From Acidobacteriota bacterium (lineage in GTDB: Bacteria > Acidobacteriota > Terriglobia > Acidiferrales > UBA7541), in NCBI GenBank assembly GCA_003161495.1, contig PMOP01000188.1, forward strand, positions 1 to 28,209: a DNA stretch of 28,209 bases. The letters are read 5' to 3'. The position numbers and the translations under genes were made by a program. Numbering within the stretch: position 1 is the stretch's first letter; the number at the start of each line of letters is the position of its first letter. Under the pieces are notes generated by a model that had not been told where the DNA came from, did not search any database, and saw only the letters and a program-made list of their open reading frames with translations. Shown piece by piece: positions 9,951-16,615 of this stretch.

Positions 9951-10226
9951 CTACGAAGCGATCGACTTGGCGTCCTGGTAGGCTTTTTCGCCGGCGTCCG
10001 TTGCGTCCTTTACGAGCTCTCGGGCATCGTCGAGAGTTTGTTGTACTAGCCGCGTCAGCTTTTGCCCCTTGGCCATGGCTTCGTCAAGACCATCCTTCAC
10101 GGTGCCCACGATCTGGTCACGCGTATCTTTTCCGGATTTCGGCGCAAGAAGAATCCCGAGTGCCACGCCCACGCCAACACCAATCAGTAATCCCGATGCG
10201 GTTCCTTGCCATTTGTTTGCAGACAT
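9951..10226 (-). CDS. YtxH domain-containing small membrane protein
   Basis: 91 residues from the ATG at 10226, which is preceded by a run of G residues (GGGGGGACAAA) acting as the ribosome site. Residues about 8-30 form one Gly-rich transmembrane segment of the type 'GLLIGVGVGVALGILLAPKSG', and the 'LLAPKSGKDTR' exit sequence is the YtxH-family hallmark. The remaining 60 residues are a charged amphipathic helix with repeated Lys/Asp/Ala. YtxH proteins are general-stress proteins of Gram-positive bacteria and are common, as single-helix membrane proteins, in many soil bacteria; the molecular role is unknown. It sits downstream of the glycine-zipper gene but is separated from it by a terminator hairpin, so it probably has its own promoter. 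Confidence 0.88.
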   Translation of the reverse strand: MSANKWQGTASGLLIGVGVGVALGILLAPKSGKDTRDQIVGTVKDGLDEAMAKGQKLTRLVQQTLDDARELVKDATDAGEKAYQDAKSIAS

Positions 10227-10329
10227 TTTGTCCCCCCTTCTCATCTTCATCTTAGCATTGTCGAACGTCCCGTGCTGTTCGGCAGTCCTCCGTAATGGAT
10301 TCCTCGATCATTTGCTTCTGAATATTGAA

Positions 10330-10356
10330 AGAGGAAGGCCGCTTAGACCTTCCTCT
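10330..10356 (-). terminator. Rho-independent terminator after the glycine-zipper gene
   Basis: On the minus strand AGAGGAAGG-(9 nt)-CCTTCCTCT forms a perfect 9-bp stem beginning 11 bases after the stop codon at 10367, and the right arm runs into TTTC-AATATT. Position and orientation fit termination of the 11411-to-10367 transcript. Confidence 0.65.
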
Positions 10357-10366
10357 CCCAGCCAAA

Positions 10367-10945
10367 TTAAAAGTTTCCGCCGGAGGCCGTACGGCGGGCT
10401 TTTTGGTCCTGCTTCAAGGTTCCCGTGGAAGATTCTCCCGTGGAGGAAACATCCTCGGCGCCCGTGCGCTCCAGGATATCCTTCGCGCGGTCGATTTCCT
10501 CCGAGGTATCGCAATGGACAGAAAGAAGAATTCCACCTTTCTGCAAGCGGCCCTCATAGCGCTTCGCCTCATACTCGGGGATTCCCAATCCGATCATTGC
10601 GCCGGTGAAGCCTCCTACTGCCCCGCCAACTCCGATGCCTGCCAATGCGGCCATGATGGGTCCGGCAGCAATGAGTGGTCCGACTCCGGGAATTGCCAAA
10701 GCGCCGATTCCGGCAAGCAATCCCAAAGTTCCGCCCAACACTGCTCCCGAACCGGCTCCCGCTGCTGCGCCTTCCGGAGCTTTGGTTGCCTTCTCGGTCC
10801 CCATATCCTTGCTCCCCAAACTTTCTGGAAGAAGCACAGATATATCCGTGACGGGGAATCCCGACCGCGCCAATAGATCGGCGGCCGTTTCTACGCCCTC
10901 TCGTGTGGAATAAATCCCGAACACTGCTGTTTTCTTGCTTGCCAT
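10367..10945 (-). CDS. Glycine-zipper stress protein with ferredoxin-like flanks (17M/YflT-like)
   Basis: 192 residues; the ATG at 10945 has AAGGAG eight bases upstream. Residues about 6-42 ('AVFGIYSTREGVETAADLL...FPVTDISVLLP') look like the N-terminal half of the alpha/beta domain of general stress protein 17M/YflT and of DUF3341/ActD-like proteins. The middle (about 58-125) is a very Gly/Ala-rich glycine zipper that could form two membrane-spanning helices. Residues about 128-165 ('YEGRLQKGGILLSVHCDTSEEIDRAKDILERTGAEDV') supply the second half of the domain. The tail is polar and low in complexity. The gene lies 46 bases behind the BON gene at 10992-11411, so the two are probably one operon. 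The likely role is a membrane-associated stress protein; the biochemical function is not known. Confidence 0.75.
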   Translation of the reverse strand: MASKKTAVFGIYSTREGVETAADLLARSGFPVTDISVLLPESLGSKDMGTEKATKAPEGAAAGAGSGAVLGGTLGLLAGIGALAIPGVGPLIAAGPIMAALAGIGVGGAVGGFTGAMIGLGIPEYEAKRYEGRLQKGGILLSVHCDTSEEIDRAKDILERTGAEDVSSTGESSTGTLKQDQKARRTASGGNF

Positions 10946-10991
10946 AGGTCGTTCTCCTTTTTAATTGAAAATTTTATCGAGTATCCACGCG

Positions 10992-11411
10992 TCAGGATTT
11001 TGGCCGCGTAATTTCAATTTCACTTGTGACGTTGCCGTCGCCTGCGATCGCAGAAGCTTTCGATTCCACGTTGGCCTTTTCATCTTGCGTTCGGACAGGC
11101 CCTCTCAGTGTCACTTTTCCGTCCTGGGTAATGATCTTGACGTTGTGGGCATACGTGGAGAGCGATTTATCCTTCATGATTTCCGCGCGAATTTTTCGTG
11201 ACATCTCGCGGTCATTAGGATTCATTTTTTGTTGGTCGGCCGTGGTGGCATCCTTCGACGCATCACCCTTGTTCATTCTGGTGTTATCCGGTTGCTGATC
11301 CTGCTGCATCCCGAAGGAGCTGGCCTTGGGCACGGCGAACAGTCCTATCGCAATTAACAGCGAGACTCCCAACATGGGAAGTGGACTTCGTCTGTTTGGC
11401 GCTCGGTTCAT
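10992..11411 (-). CDS. Secreted single-BON-domain protein
   Basis: 139 residues from the ATG at 11411, chosen because GGAGGA stands 6-7 bases upstream; a longer frame reaches 11453 but lacks such a site. The N-terminus ('MNRAPNRRSPLPM', then a hydrophobic stretch, then an Ala-rich site) is a signal peptide. A polar Gln/Asp/Lys linker follows to about residue 68, and then one BON domain (about 70-136) with 'DREMSRKIRAEIMKD', 'VKIITQDGKVTLRGPV' and 'VTSEIEI'. It is the second BON protein of the window, differing from the 59-622 protein in having one module and a long linker. It heads the probable operon with the glycine-zipper gene. Confidence 0.88.
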   Translation of the reverse strand: MNRAPNRRSPLPMLGVSLLIAIGLFAVPKASSFGMQQDQQPDNTRMNKGDASKDATTADQQKMNPNDREMSRKIRAEIMKDKSLSTYAHNVKIITQDGKVTLRGPVRTQDEKANVESKASAIAGDGNVTSEIEITRPKS

Positions 11412-11913
11412 TTGATTCCTCCATCCGTGTACCGTTTTGTTTGGCCGGCGCACAGTAAAATTCGTCGTGGAATTACGCCGACGCTCACGAAACTAACGTA
11501 CTAGGACGAAGGGAGCCATCAAGGGAAGGTTGTAGATTAGAAAGCGGCTTGCGGTAGTTTGCGTCATCTTAGAAAAAGTAAAAAATGAAAGAGCCGAATC
11601 AAAAAAGAAACCGCTTCAACCAACAAAATGCACACGGACAGATTGTTTTGAAAATTTCGTTTACCCGACAACTGAAAACAATCGCGGCGTGAAATTAGGA
11701 CGCTTGGAGCGATCTTCTGCTTATACCAGACTGCACCCTCCCAGATACCGTATCGCCTGTATTGTCCCTACCCTGTTGGCATTCTATTCTCGACGCGTCG
11801 GGAGAAGAGGCATGAACGCTAAAGAGAGGGCTGGGCTAGCGTTCAGGCGCCTCTTCTCCCGTTTACTTTGGACGCCAGGAAAAATCAAGGAAGGGTCGGG
11901 AGGTCTCTGAATC
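11412..11913. other. 502-base intergenic region between divergent genes
   Basis: It separates the minus-strand BON gene from the plus-strand Thivi_2564-type gene, so it must carry two promoters, though I cannot name convincing -35/-10 pairs. The middle (about 11560-11680) is AT-rich. A 35-codon plus-strand frame (11585-11692) starts in an A-rich stretch without a clear ribosome site and is probably not a gene. The right part holds a long inverted repeat (11799-11861). Confidence 0.6.
11799..11861 (+). repeat. Long inverted repeat / leader hairpin
   Basis: CGGGAGAAGAGG (11799-11810) pairs exactly with CCTCTTCTCCCG (11850-11861). After a small internal loop (CA against GGCG), TGAACGCT (11813-11820) pairs exactly with AGCGTTCA (11838-11845). 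The apical loop is 17 bases and purine-rich. Twenty Watson-Crick pairs in 63 bases is far more than chance. It ends 52 bases before the ATG of the 62-residue membrane protein, with no T-run, so it is probably a 5' leader structure or a degenerate palindromic element. Confidence 0.7.
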
Positions 11914-12102
11914 ATGCCTCTAGTTCAAGTGATAGTTCTCCTGATCATCGTTGGCGTTGTTCTTTTTTTAATCAATCAATACATTCCGATGGCGGCATCC
12001 ATCAAATCCATCCTGAATGCGGTCGTGGTCATTGCCGTAATCATCTGGCTCTTGAATGTCTTCGGACTTCTCTCCGGGGGCACACGAATTCATATCGGCT
12101 GA
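11914..12102 (+). CDS. Thivi_2564 family small membrane protein
   Basis: 62 residues with two hydrophobic helices: about 3-23 ('VQVIVLLIIVGVVLFLINQYI') and about 31-52 ('ILNAVVVIAVIIWLLNVFGLL'). 'MPLVQ', 'INQYIPM', 'IKSILN' and 'VVVIAVIIWLL' match the pattern of the Thivi_2564 family of mini membrane proteins found widely in proteobacteria and acidobacteria. The function of that family is not established. GGGAGG ten bases before the ATG is the ribosome site. It is the only plus-strand gene in this part of the window and appears monocistronic: a long hairpin lies in front of it and a terminator hairpin begins at its stop codon. Confidence 0.82.
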   Translation: MPLVQVIVLLIIVGVVLFLINQYIPMAASIKSILNAVVVIAVIIWLLNVFGLLSGGTRIHIG

Positions 12103-12135
12103 AATCCGCAACGGCGTGATTCCGCGGATTTATTT
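12102..12135 (+). terminator. Terminator hairpin overlapping the Thivi_2564-type stop
   Basis: AAATCCGC (12102-12109) and GCGGATTT (12124-12131) form an exact 8-bp stem with a 14-base loop. The right arm continues as ATTTCC, giving a T-rich tail. It begins at the last base of the stop codon. Confidence 0.55.
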
Positions 12136-12251
12136 CCCTGCACAATTTAAATTTTGCGGAAGCAAATAGGATTCTGGCGGCGAAGTGCGTCTCTGCCGCA
12201 GGAATCGCATTGAGCCTACCTTCAGACTCCGGTTCCCGGACGACGCGATCC

Positions 12252-12710
12252 CTACGTGGACAAAGGCTGGCGCTTCAGATTGGAAATAGGAGTTCCAGTA
12301 GCGGTGGCGGATTTACGTCGAGCGTTCCAGGCCAATAACACGATGAGGGTATAGATACCGAGTGTAGTTCCCAGCGGGATGCTCGACACAGAAAGAAACG
12401 CGGCGATAATAGCCAGCATCCGTCCGGACTGCACTCCGGACAGGAGAGCCAGTCCCGCCAGCACACCAAGAATTCCACATACCGCCGAGACCGCCACCAA
12501 AACGCCGTAGAAGAAATGGAAAAAACTCATCAGAGTGAATGGATCAGGGACCCGGTTGAGAAGCGCTCCAAACATCAATGTGGCGGTGTTGCTAAAGGAG
12601 GCCAGCCAGACCGCGGTCAGCAGGCGAAGGATTCCGTACAGCGCCCAGCAGACGCCTAACATTCGCAAATGCCTGTTCATGTTTGGATTGCTGGGATCGT
12701 CCGGGATCAA
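12252..12710 (-). CDS. Small four-helix membrane protein of unknown function
   Basis: 152 residues if translation begins at the TTG at 12710, which is preceded by GAGAGGAAGG with a six-base gap; an ATG ten codons downstream (12680) has no such site, so the TTG start is preferred. Four hydrophobic segments are visible, roughly residues 15-38, 57-77, 80-96 and 98-126, with short polar loops and an Arg-rich C-terminal tail ('WNARRKSATATG'). I do not recognise a named family; the pattern resembles small DUF-type inner-membrane proteins common in acidobacteria. It lies 36 bases downstream of the metallothionein gene in the same direction and could be the last gene of that transcript. Confidence 0.7.
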   Translation of the reverse strand: MIPDDPSNPNMNRHLRMLGVCWALYGILRLLTAVWLASFSNTATLMFGALLNRVPDPFTLMSFFHFFYGVLVAVSAVCGILGVLAGLALLSGVQSGRMLAIIAAFLSVSSIPLGTTLGIYTLIVLLAWNARRKSATATGTPISNLKRQPLST

Positions 12711-12746
12711 GGAAAGCCTTCCTCTCGATTGCCAAGCGTTGCGCGG

Positions 12747-12887
12747 CTAGTGCGCTTTGCCTTTGCAGCCCGGATGCCCGCACCGGCAATCGATGTCCGG
12801 CGTGTCCCGCATGGCTTCACATTGCGGGCTGCAATACTTTCCGGACTTTATGGTGCAGCTGCATGGAGGGTGCTCGCATTTTTTCAT
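12747..12887 (-). CDS. Bacterial metallothionein (SmtA/BmtA-like), 46 residues
   Basis: Read directly from the bases; it is too short for many gene callers. The 46-residue product has 8 Cys (4, 9, 11, 19, 23, 34, 36, 41) and 3 His (6, 38, 46). The spacing reproduces the bacterial metallothionein family (PF02069): an N-terminal C-x4-C-x-C, a central 'KYCSPQCE' like the 'YYCSEACA' of cyanobacterial SmtA, and a C-terminal 'CRCGHPGC' like the 'CGHTGCNC' that closes the Zn4 cluster. It should bind Zn, and possibly Cd or Cu, in the cytoplasm. The ATG overlaps the TGA of the upstream DUF5670-like gene as ATGA, and GGAG lies 6-7 bases upstream, so the two are translationally coupled. SmtA has one more Cys, so the cluster may bind slightly less metal. 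Confidence 0.88.
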   Translation of the reverse strand: MKKCEHPPCSCTIKSGKYCSPQCEAMRDTPDIDCRCGHPGCKGKAH

Positions 12888-13093
12888 GTTTTTCTCCGCC
12901 ATTGATTCCTACCCGATAGAGAATGCGTATCAGGAAGTGCCCTTCCTCGAAACAAATGCAGAATCAGCGCAATCACCGCAAAGATCAGCAATAAATGAAT
13001 CAACGCGGACGCCACATGAAAGACTAGAAATCCTCCAAGCCAGAACACCAGAAGGATTGCAAAAAGAACAATGAATATCGGCGATTCCCGCAT
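12884..13093 (-). CDS. DUF5670 / Lmo0937-like small membrane protein
   Basis: 69 residues from the ATG at 13093 (AAAAGGGG eight bases upstream); a longer frame to 13165 runs through a tandem repeat and lacks a ribosome site. Two transmembrane helices, about residues 6-26 ('IFIVLFAILLVFWLGGFLV') and 29-48 ('VASALIHLLLIFAVIALILHL'), joined by a very short turn and ending in 'FRGR', match the Lmo0937/DUF5670 mini-protein pattern. The C-terminal tail of about 20 residues is longer than usual and polar. Its stop overlaps the metallothionein start by four bases (ATGA). Membrane mini-proteins of this family are often stress-induced in soil bacteria; their molecular function is unknown. Confidence 0.8.
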   Translation of the reverse strand: MRESPIFIVLFAILLVFWLGGFLVFHVASALIHLLLIFAVIALILHLFRGRALPDTHSLSGRNQWRRKT

Positions 13094-13141
13094 GACCGTG
13101 GCCCCTTTTCCCCTATCTAAAGTCGTGCAATTAAAAATAAA

Positions 13142-13168
13142 TAATTTCCATTCACTAATTTCCATTCA
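13142..13168. repeat. Tandem 13-bp direct repeat upstream of the DUF5670-metallothionein pair
   Basis: TAATTTCCATTCA occurs exactly at 13142-13154 and 13156-13168, a 14-base period with one base between. It sits 49-75 bases before the ATG at 13093, in an AT-rich stretch where the promoter of the pair is expected. Tandem copies near a promoter suggest a binding site for a regulator. Confidence 0.55.
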
Positions 13169-13174
13169 AACATT

Positions 13175-13447
13175 CTAAACATTCAGTTCGATGAACCCTT
13201 TGTGCGCCCTTTCGCGCCGGTGATCCTTGGCAAGAATTTCGATCAGCCTGCGCGGCAGATCCTCCATTTCCTCCACAATCCTCAACTCTTCCTTCGATTC
13301 GCCAAAATATCCAATTCCGAATCTGGCGCCGCACATCGTGCACAGTTCAAATATTTCCGTCCGGAAGGAAGCGGCGTTCAGCAATTCCTTGTCCAGTATC
13401 GCAATGGGGTTGATCAGTTCGCTCGCACCGTCGGCATTCACAGGCAT
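13175..13447 (-). CDS. Conserved-looking hypothetical protein, 90 residues
   Basis: The ATG at 13447 has GGAGGT five to six bases upstream, a strong ribosome site. The product is soluble, with no signal peptide and no membrane helix. It has a predicted helix near residues 17-33, one CxxC ('ELCTMCGARFGIGYF', Cys36 and Cys39) and a strongly charged second half ('ESKEELRIVEEMEDLPRRLIEILAKDH') that should be helical. A single CxxC could bind metal only by dimerising, or could be redox-active. I do not recognise the family. It lies just upstream of the DUF5670-metallothionein pair (81-base gap) in the same direction. Confidence 0.68.
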   Translation of the reverse strand: MPVNADGASELINPIAILDKELLNAASFRTEIFELCTMCGARFGIGYFGESKEELRIVEEMEDLPRRLIEILAKDHRRERAHKGFIELNV

Positions 13448-13517
13448 GTCAACCTCCGTTGGGCCTGGAGCATGAACACGCCAGCCCTAAAGAACGCCGG
13501 GGCGACTCTTGCGCCCG

Positions 13518-13946
13518 TCAGGGACGGCCGAAATCAAGCTCGAAATGCAGGACATCCGAAACAATCCACGTTTTTTCATTCAACAGCAAAAGATGGCCGT
13601 CGAGAGCCGCATACTGTTCGTCCGGAGGAGGCGGCGGCAACTGCTGTATCAAATCGACCGGCGCGGGCTGCACTCTCCCTCGCAGATCTGAGCCCAGCTC
13701 TTCACCGACGCGTAGGTTCGATTCGAGCTCAGGCGTCAGGCGATCTCCCTCCCGGAATCCAGCCGGCCGGTCCATCTGGTGCGTTCTGTACCATTCGCCG
13801 GCAATCTCGCGATCGCGGGCGTCGAAGCGCGTATGCTGGCGATCGGGAACGTCCTCGCTGGGAATTTTTCCTTGCGCCAGAATGATCGCGCCGAACAATC
13901 CAAGCGACAGAATTGCGAAAACCGCTGCGAGCCGTCGAATGGTCAT
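13518..13946 (-). CDS. Secreted or membrane-anchored hypothetical protein, 142 residues
   Basis: The start is placed at the ATG at 13946 because AAGGA stands five bases upstream; a frame to 13991 exists without such a site. Residues about 3-25 ('TIRRLAAVFAILSLGLFGAIILAQG') form a signal peptide or N-terminal anchor. The mature part is polar to residue about 95 and rich in Arg/Asp/Glu, then has a Pro run ('QLPPPPPDEQY'). It ends in a strand-rich module ('YAALDGHLLLLNEKTWIVSDVLHFEL') resembling the C-terminal beta-hairpin of RcnB-like periplasmic proteins. That resemblance is weak; I make no functional claim beyond export. It lies between the GGDEF gene and the CxxC gene in the same direction. 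Confidence 0.68.
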   Translation of the reverse strand: MTIRRLAAVFAILSLGLFGAIILAQGKIPSEDVPDRQHTRFDARDREIAGEWYRTHQMDRPAGFREGDRLTPELESNLRVGEELGSDLRGRVQPAPVDLIQQLPPPPPDEQYAALDGHLLLLNEKTWIVSDVLHFELDFGRP

Positions 13947-14018
13947 GAGTTCCTTCAGCACCTCACGCGGATCGGCTGGGACGCGCCGCACCTTCCGTTT
14001 GACGTAAATCCTATCCGG

Positions 14019-14810
14019 TCATCTTCGGCTCATCCGCATTTTGGGATGCGCGTTTTTCTGTTCGTACATCGCCTTGTCCGCTTTTTCAAGGAGATCTTCG
14101 AGCGATACGTTATGCCTGGGATCGAATCGCACCACGCCTACGCTCAGAGAAAGCTTATATCGCTGTTCCTCGGCGCTCACTTCTTGAAGATTCTGTTGCA
14201 ATCTCTCCAGGATCGTCTCCTCGTTCTCACAGGAAGCTTCCAGCGCCAACACGGCAAATTCGTCTCCGCTTAATCGGCCGATGATGTCCGAAGTGCGAAA
14301 AGTCCGCTCCAGCGCGTCGGCGGCGCGAACCAGGGCACAGTCTCCCTCTCTGTGTCCGTAGGTATCGTTGATAAATTTCAGGTAATCGAGATCGGCAAAA
14401 AACAGCAGCAGCCCCTGCCCTTTCCGCCGCATCACTTTCATTTGCTGGCTGGCCAAGGCATGAAAGGCCCGGCGATTGGAGAGGCCCGTCAAATCATCCG
14501 AAAGCGCCAGAGACCGTAGCTCGCGATCCACGAGGGATTGTTTGATCGCGCAGAGCACGGTCCGGTGAAGAGCTTCGCTCAGAGCCTTAGCTTCCGCCGG
14601 ATTGGATTTTAACCTTTTCGAAATCTCATCCACGTTTTGCAGAATCCGGGATAGATCCTGGCTCTGCGCCAGGACCGCCGACTTGATCCCTTCATCCAGA
14701 GGTTTCGGCGTATTCAGCCTGTTACGATCCATGACGAGGACTTTGCCATGAGACCTGCGACGCGAATTGGGTTTCAGGAAACGGCTTGTTGCAAGTCGAC
14801 CTTCCGCCAT
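14019..14810 (-). CDS. Diguanylate cyclase (GGDEF domain, SGDEF variant with I-site)
   Basis: 263 residues from the ATG at 14810 (AAGGGAG seven bases upstream); a longer frame to 14858 is less likely. The N-terminal ~95 residues are charged and helical with no membrane segment, probably a coiled-coil dimerisation or signalling helix. The GGDEF domain runs from about 103 ('SDDLTGLSNRRAF') through 'FFADLDYLKFINDTYGH' (metal and guanine contacts) to the signature SGDEF at 181-185. RTSD (172-175), five residues before the signature, is a complete RxxD inhibitory site for c-di-GMP feedback. Ser for the first Gly is a tolerated variant in active enzymes, so synthesis of c-di-GMP from GTP is likely. 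No REC, PAS or membrane sensor is attached, so the input must come from another protein. Confidence 0.9.
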   Translation of the reverse strand: MAEGRLATSRFLKPNSRRRSHGKVLVMDRNRLNTPKPLDEGIKSAVLAQSQDLSRILQNVDEISKRLKSNPAEAKALSEALHRTVLCAIKQSLVDRELRSLALSDDLTGLSNRRAFHALASQQMKVMRRKGQGLLLFFADLDYLKFINDTYGHREGDCALVRAADALERTFRTSDIIGRLSGDEFAVLALEASCENEETILERLQQNLQEVSAEEQRYKLSLSVGVVRFDPRHNVSLEDLLEKADKAMYEQKNAHPKMRMSRR

Positions 14811-15036
14811 TCTTTTTCTCCCTTTCAGATGCGGGACGGCGCAGCGGCTTCGGTTCATACATCAGTCTTTCTGTTCGATGGGTCCCGCGGTTGCTCGTAT
14901 TCCATTGCACTTGATACCACTTAGGCGTCAATCCACAAATCCGGTAAAAACTGTACATTTCGGGGCATCACCCGGTATTTACCCGGGCAATTCAGGAACG
15001 TGAACGCCCAGGCCCCTTTTGCCAGGGACGCTCTTG

Positions 15037-15252
15037 CTAATTGGCCGTCGTATCGAGCTTTTCCAAGAGCACTAGAATCTCATCCTTATCGGCATCGATC
15101 TGGACGGTGCCGCCGAAATCGGACTCGACTTCCCACAAAGCTTCCTTGTCGCATTCGAAAAACCCAGGCAGAGTGGAAAGCGCCGCCCGGACTTCATCAC
15201 TGGTTGCGAAGCGGTCTAGCCCTTCTGTTGCTTCCAAAGGTTCGACTGTCAT
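15037..15252 (-). CDS. Hypothetical acidic small protein, 71 residues
   Basis: The ATG at 15252 has GGAGGG four to five bases upstream, a strong ribosome site. The product is acidic and soluble: a helix-like first half ('LDRFATSDEVRAALSTLPGFF') and a second half with alternating strands ('ALWEVESDFGGTVQIDADKDEILVLLEKL'). It has no signal peptide and one Cys. I recognise no family. It lies in the same direction as the one-helix membrane gene upstream and the GGDEF gene downstream, with gaps of about 230 bases on each side, so it is probably transcribed alone. Confidence 0.62.
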   Translation of the reverse strand: MTVEPLEATEGLDRFATSDEVRAALSTLPGFFECDKEALWEVESDFGGTVQIDADKDEILVLLEKLDTTAN

Positions 15253-15482
15253 GTACCCTCCTGGCCAGCTGTGCGGCAGGTCCGCGGCTCACAGAGGAGC
15301 CGAAGCCTGATGACATCTTCGCGTAATCCTCCCGGATCGAAAATCCACGGATGTATTTAGAAAGCAGGCTAAATAACTGGATACACCGAGAGTAAACATA
15401 GGGAGGGCATTCGGAATATGGGGCTGAGGAAGACAAGGAGCGGCGGGCACTCGCATGCGGCTTTTCAAAACCGGCGGCGAAA

Positions 15483-15698
15483 CTACGATTCCATCCGGTC
15501 GCACGTCGACGGGAATTCGCCGTGGGATAGATTTGTCTTTACCGTGTAAGCCCGGCTGAAGGAGTCGCGTTCCACAATGAATTCCACAAATAATATGCCG
15601 ACAATTACCGAGACCAGGATTGCCAGTATCGCGAGGACTGCCATCACCCAGGATGAAATGGCCTGAAGGCCAGCCGTCATGGAAGCTAGAGAAGTCAT
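15483..15698 (-). CDS. Small single-helix membrane protein, 71 residues
   Basis: The ATG at 15698 follows AAAGGA by about eight bases. One strongly hydrophobic segment, residues about 14-43 ('ISSWVMAVLAILAILVSVIVGILFVEFIV'), is followed by a polar, charged tail of about 28 residues. No family is recognised. Its start lies next to an opposite plus-strand frame that I reject. The region downstream (15253-15482) holds only a short hairpin (CGGCTC/GAGCCG at 15285-15302). Confidence 0.6.
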   Translation of the reverse strand: MTSLASMTAGLQAISSWVMAVLAILAILVSVIVGILFVEFIVERDSFSRAYTVKTNLSHGEFPSTCDRMES

Positions 15699-16138
15699 GT
15701 CCGATTCCTTTCAACCGCGATGGCGGCAGCTGTCAGCCGAGATCCGCCGCAGTCCTTATTTACAGGAGCAATCCGCATTCCAAGGCCGCTACTTCGCGTC
15801 ATATGTTCGGTCCCTGAAGATAAAGGCCATGGCCTTGACGCCCTGTCGATCGTGCACGGAACATGTCAATTCGACTGGCAGGCTACTCATTTTTAACGAC
15901 CTGTGCCGGTCACTGACACGAGCGCGGAGAAGAAACTCACCTCGCGCTTACCCTACTTTTTTCTCTCAAAGGCGGACTTACCACAATACGGGTCTTACCT
16001 TATTCACTGAATTGTAACTAAGTAAGAAGTTCAAACAACCGGACCATTTTTCCTAAGGCTTTTTATGCTCGAAGATTCCGCCCACGCGGTATGGGCGGAA
16101 CATGCTCTTTTTTGTAGGCTTTCGTACAGGAGGACGCA
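15699..16138. other. 440-base intergenic region between divergent genes
   Basis: It lies between the minus-strand one-helix gene and the plus-strand zinc-ribbon gene, so it should hold both promoters. A plus-strand frame from 15697 to 16017 exists, but it has no ribosome site, has irregular composition and begins inside the start codon of the opposite gene, so it is not annotated. The right end carries a 9-bp hairpin (16076-16100). Confidence 0.55.
16076..16100 (+). promoter_or_regulatory. 9-bp hairpin in the leader of the zinc-ribbon gene
   Basis: TTCCGCCCA (16076-16084) and TGGGCGGAA (16092-16100) pair exactly around a 7-base loop. A T6 run follows seven bases later (16108-16113), and the ATG of the zinc-ribbon gene is 38 bases beyond the stem. 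This could be an attenuator in the leader; the gap before the T-run makes a simple terminator less likely. Confidence 0.5.
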
Positions 16139-16345
16139 ATGACCATCACCGCCGAGTCGTTCGTTCATGTTCTTCTTTTTGGATGTCCGAGCTGTACGAA
16201 TCCTATTTCTTTTGCGCTCGCAACTCCGGAACGAAATCCGGAAGAAACCGATGCGCGCTCATTTGCGCTTCACTGCGATTGTGGATGGAAGGGCGCAAAA
16301 ATGGGGATATTGGCCAAGAGGCACTGGGTGGAATTTTGGGATTGA
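16139..16345 (+). CDS. Zinc-ribbon-like mini protein, 68 residues
   Basis: The ATG is preceded by AGGAGG five to six bases upstream, one of the best ribosome sites in the window. The product has a short N-terminal stretch, then a CxxC knuckle ('GCPSC', Cys16 and Cys19), a 26-residue middle with 'NPISFAL', and a CxC ('LHCDCGW', Cys46 and Cys48), then a C-terminal helix ending in 'KRHWVEFWD'. Four Cys in two pairs fit a structural zinc site of the ribbon type, with an unusual CxC second pair. No catalytic motif is seen. Partners are unknown; zinc ribbons of this size usually bind nucleic acid or another protein. It shares a direction with the secreted 16616-16999 protein but is separated by 270 bases. 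Confidence 0.72.
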   Translation: MTITAESFVHVLLFGCPSCTNPISFALATPERNPEETDARSFALHCDCGWKGAKMGILAKRHWVEFWD

Positions 16346-16615
16346 TCTGCGAATGTCCGCGATCGCGACAAGGACTCGTTCCAGCTGCCTTCCCCTTGGA
16401 GGAACGGGTTATCCGCTTTGAAGCAATTTCTTCCCCCCAGCGCTCAAAGCCGTCATCCGCCCAACCCATGATTTTGATTTTGACGATTCGCCTTTTGCCA
16501 TGGTTGCCACGGGTAAATTTCGCGCAGGACGTACACATTTCACCGGATTGGTGCGGTTGCAAGCACGCGGCATACTTGATTTGAAAGCTTGGTCTGATCC
16601 CTGCGAGGAGGACAG

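Noticed and set aside
11585..11692. 35-codon plus-strand frame in the 11412-11913 gap
   Set aside because: It begins in an A-rich stretch with no ribosome site and has no recognisable feature.
14941..15000. Possible c-di-GMP riboswitch near the GGDEF gene
   Set aside because: Only a short CCCGG/CCGGG stem is present; none of the conserved GEMM core bases could be found.
15697..16017. 106-codon plus-strand frame with a CxxC
   Set aside because: No ribosome site, irregular composition, and it begins inside the start codon of the opposite one-helix membrane gene.
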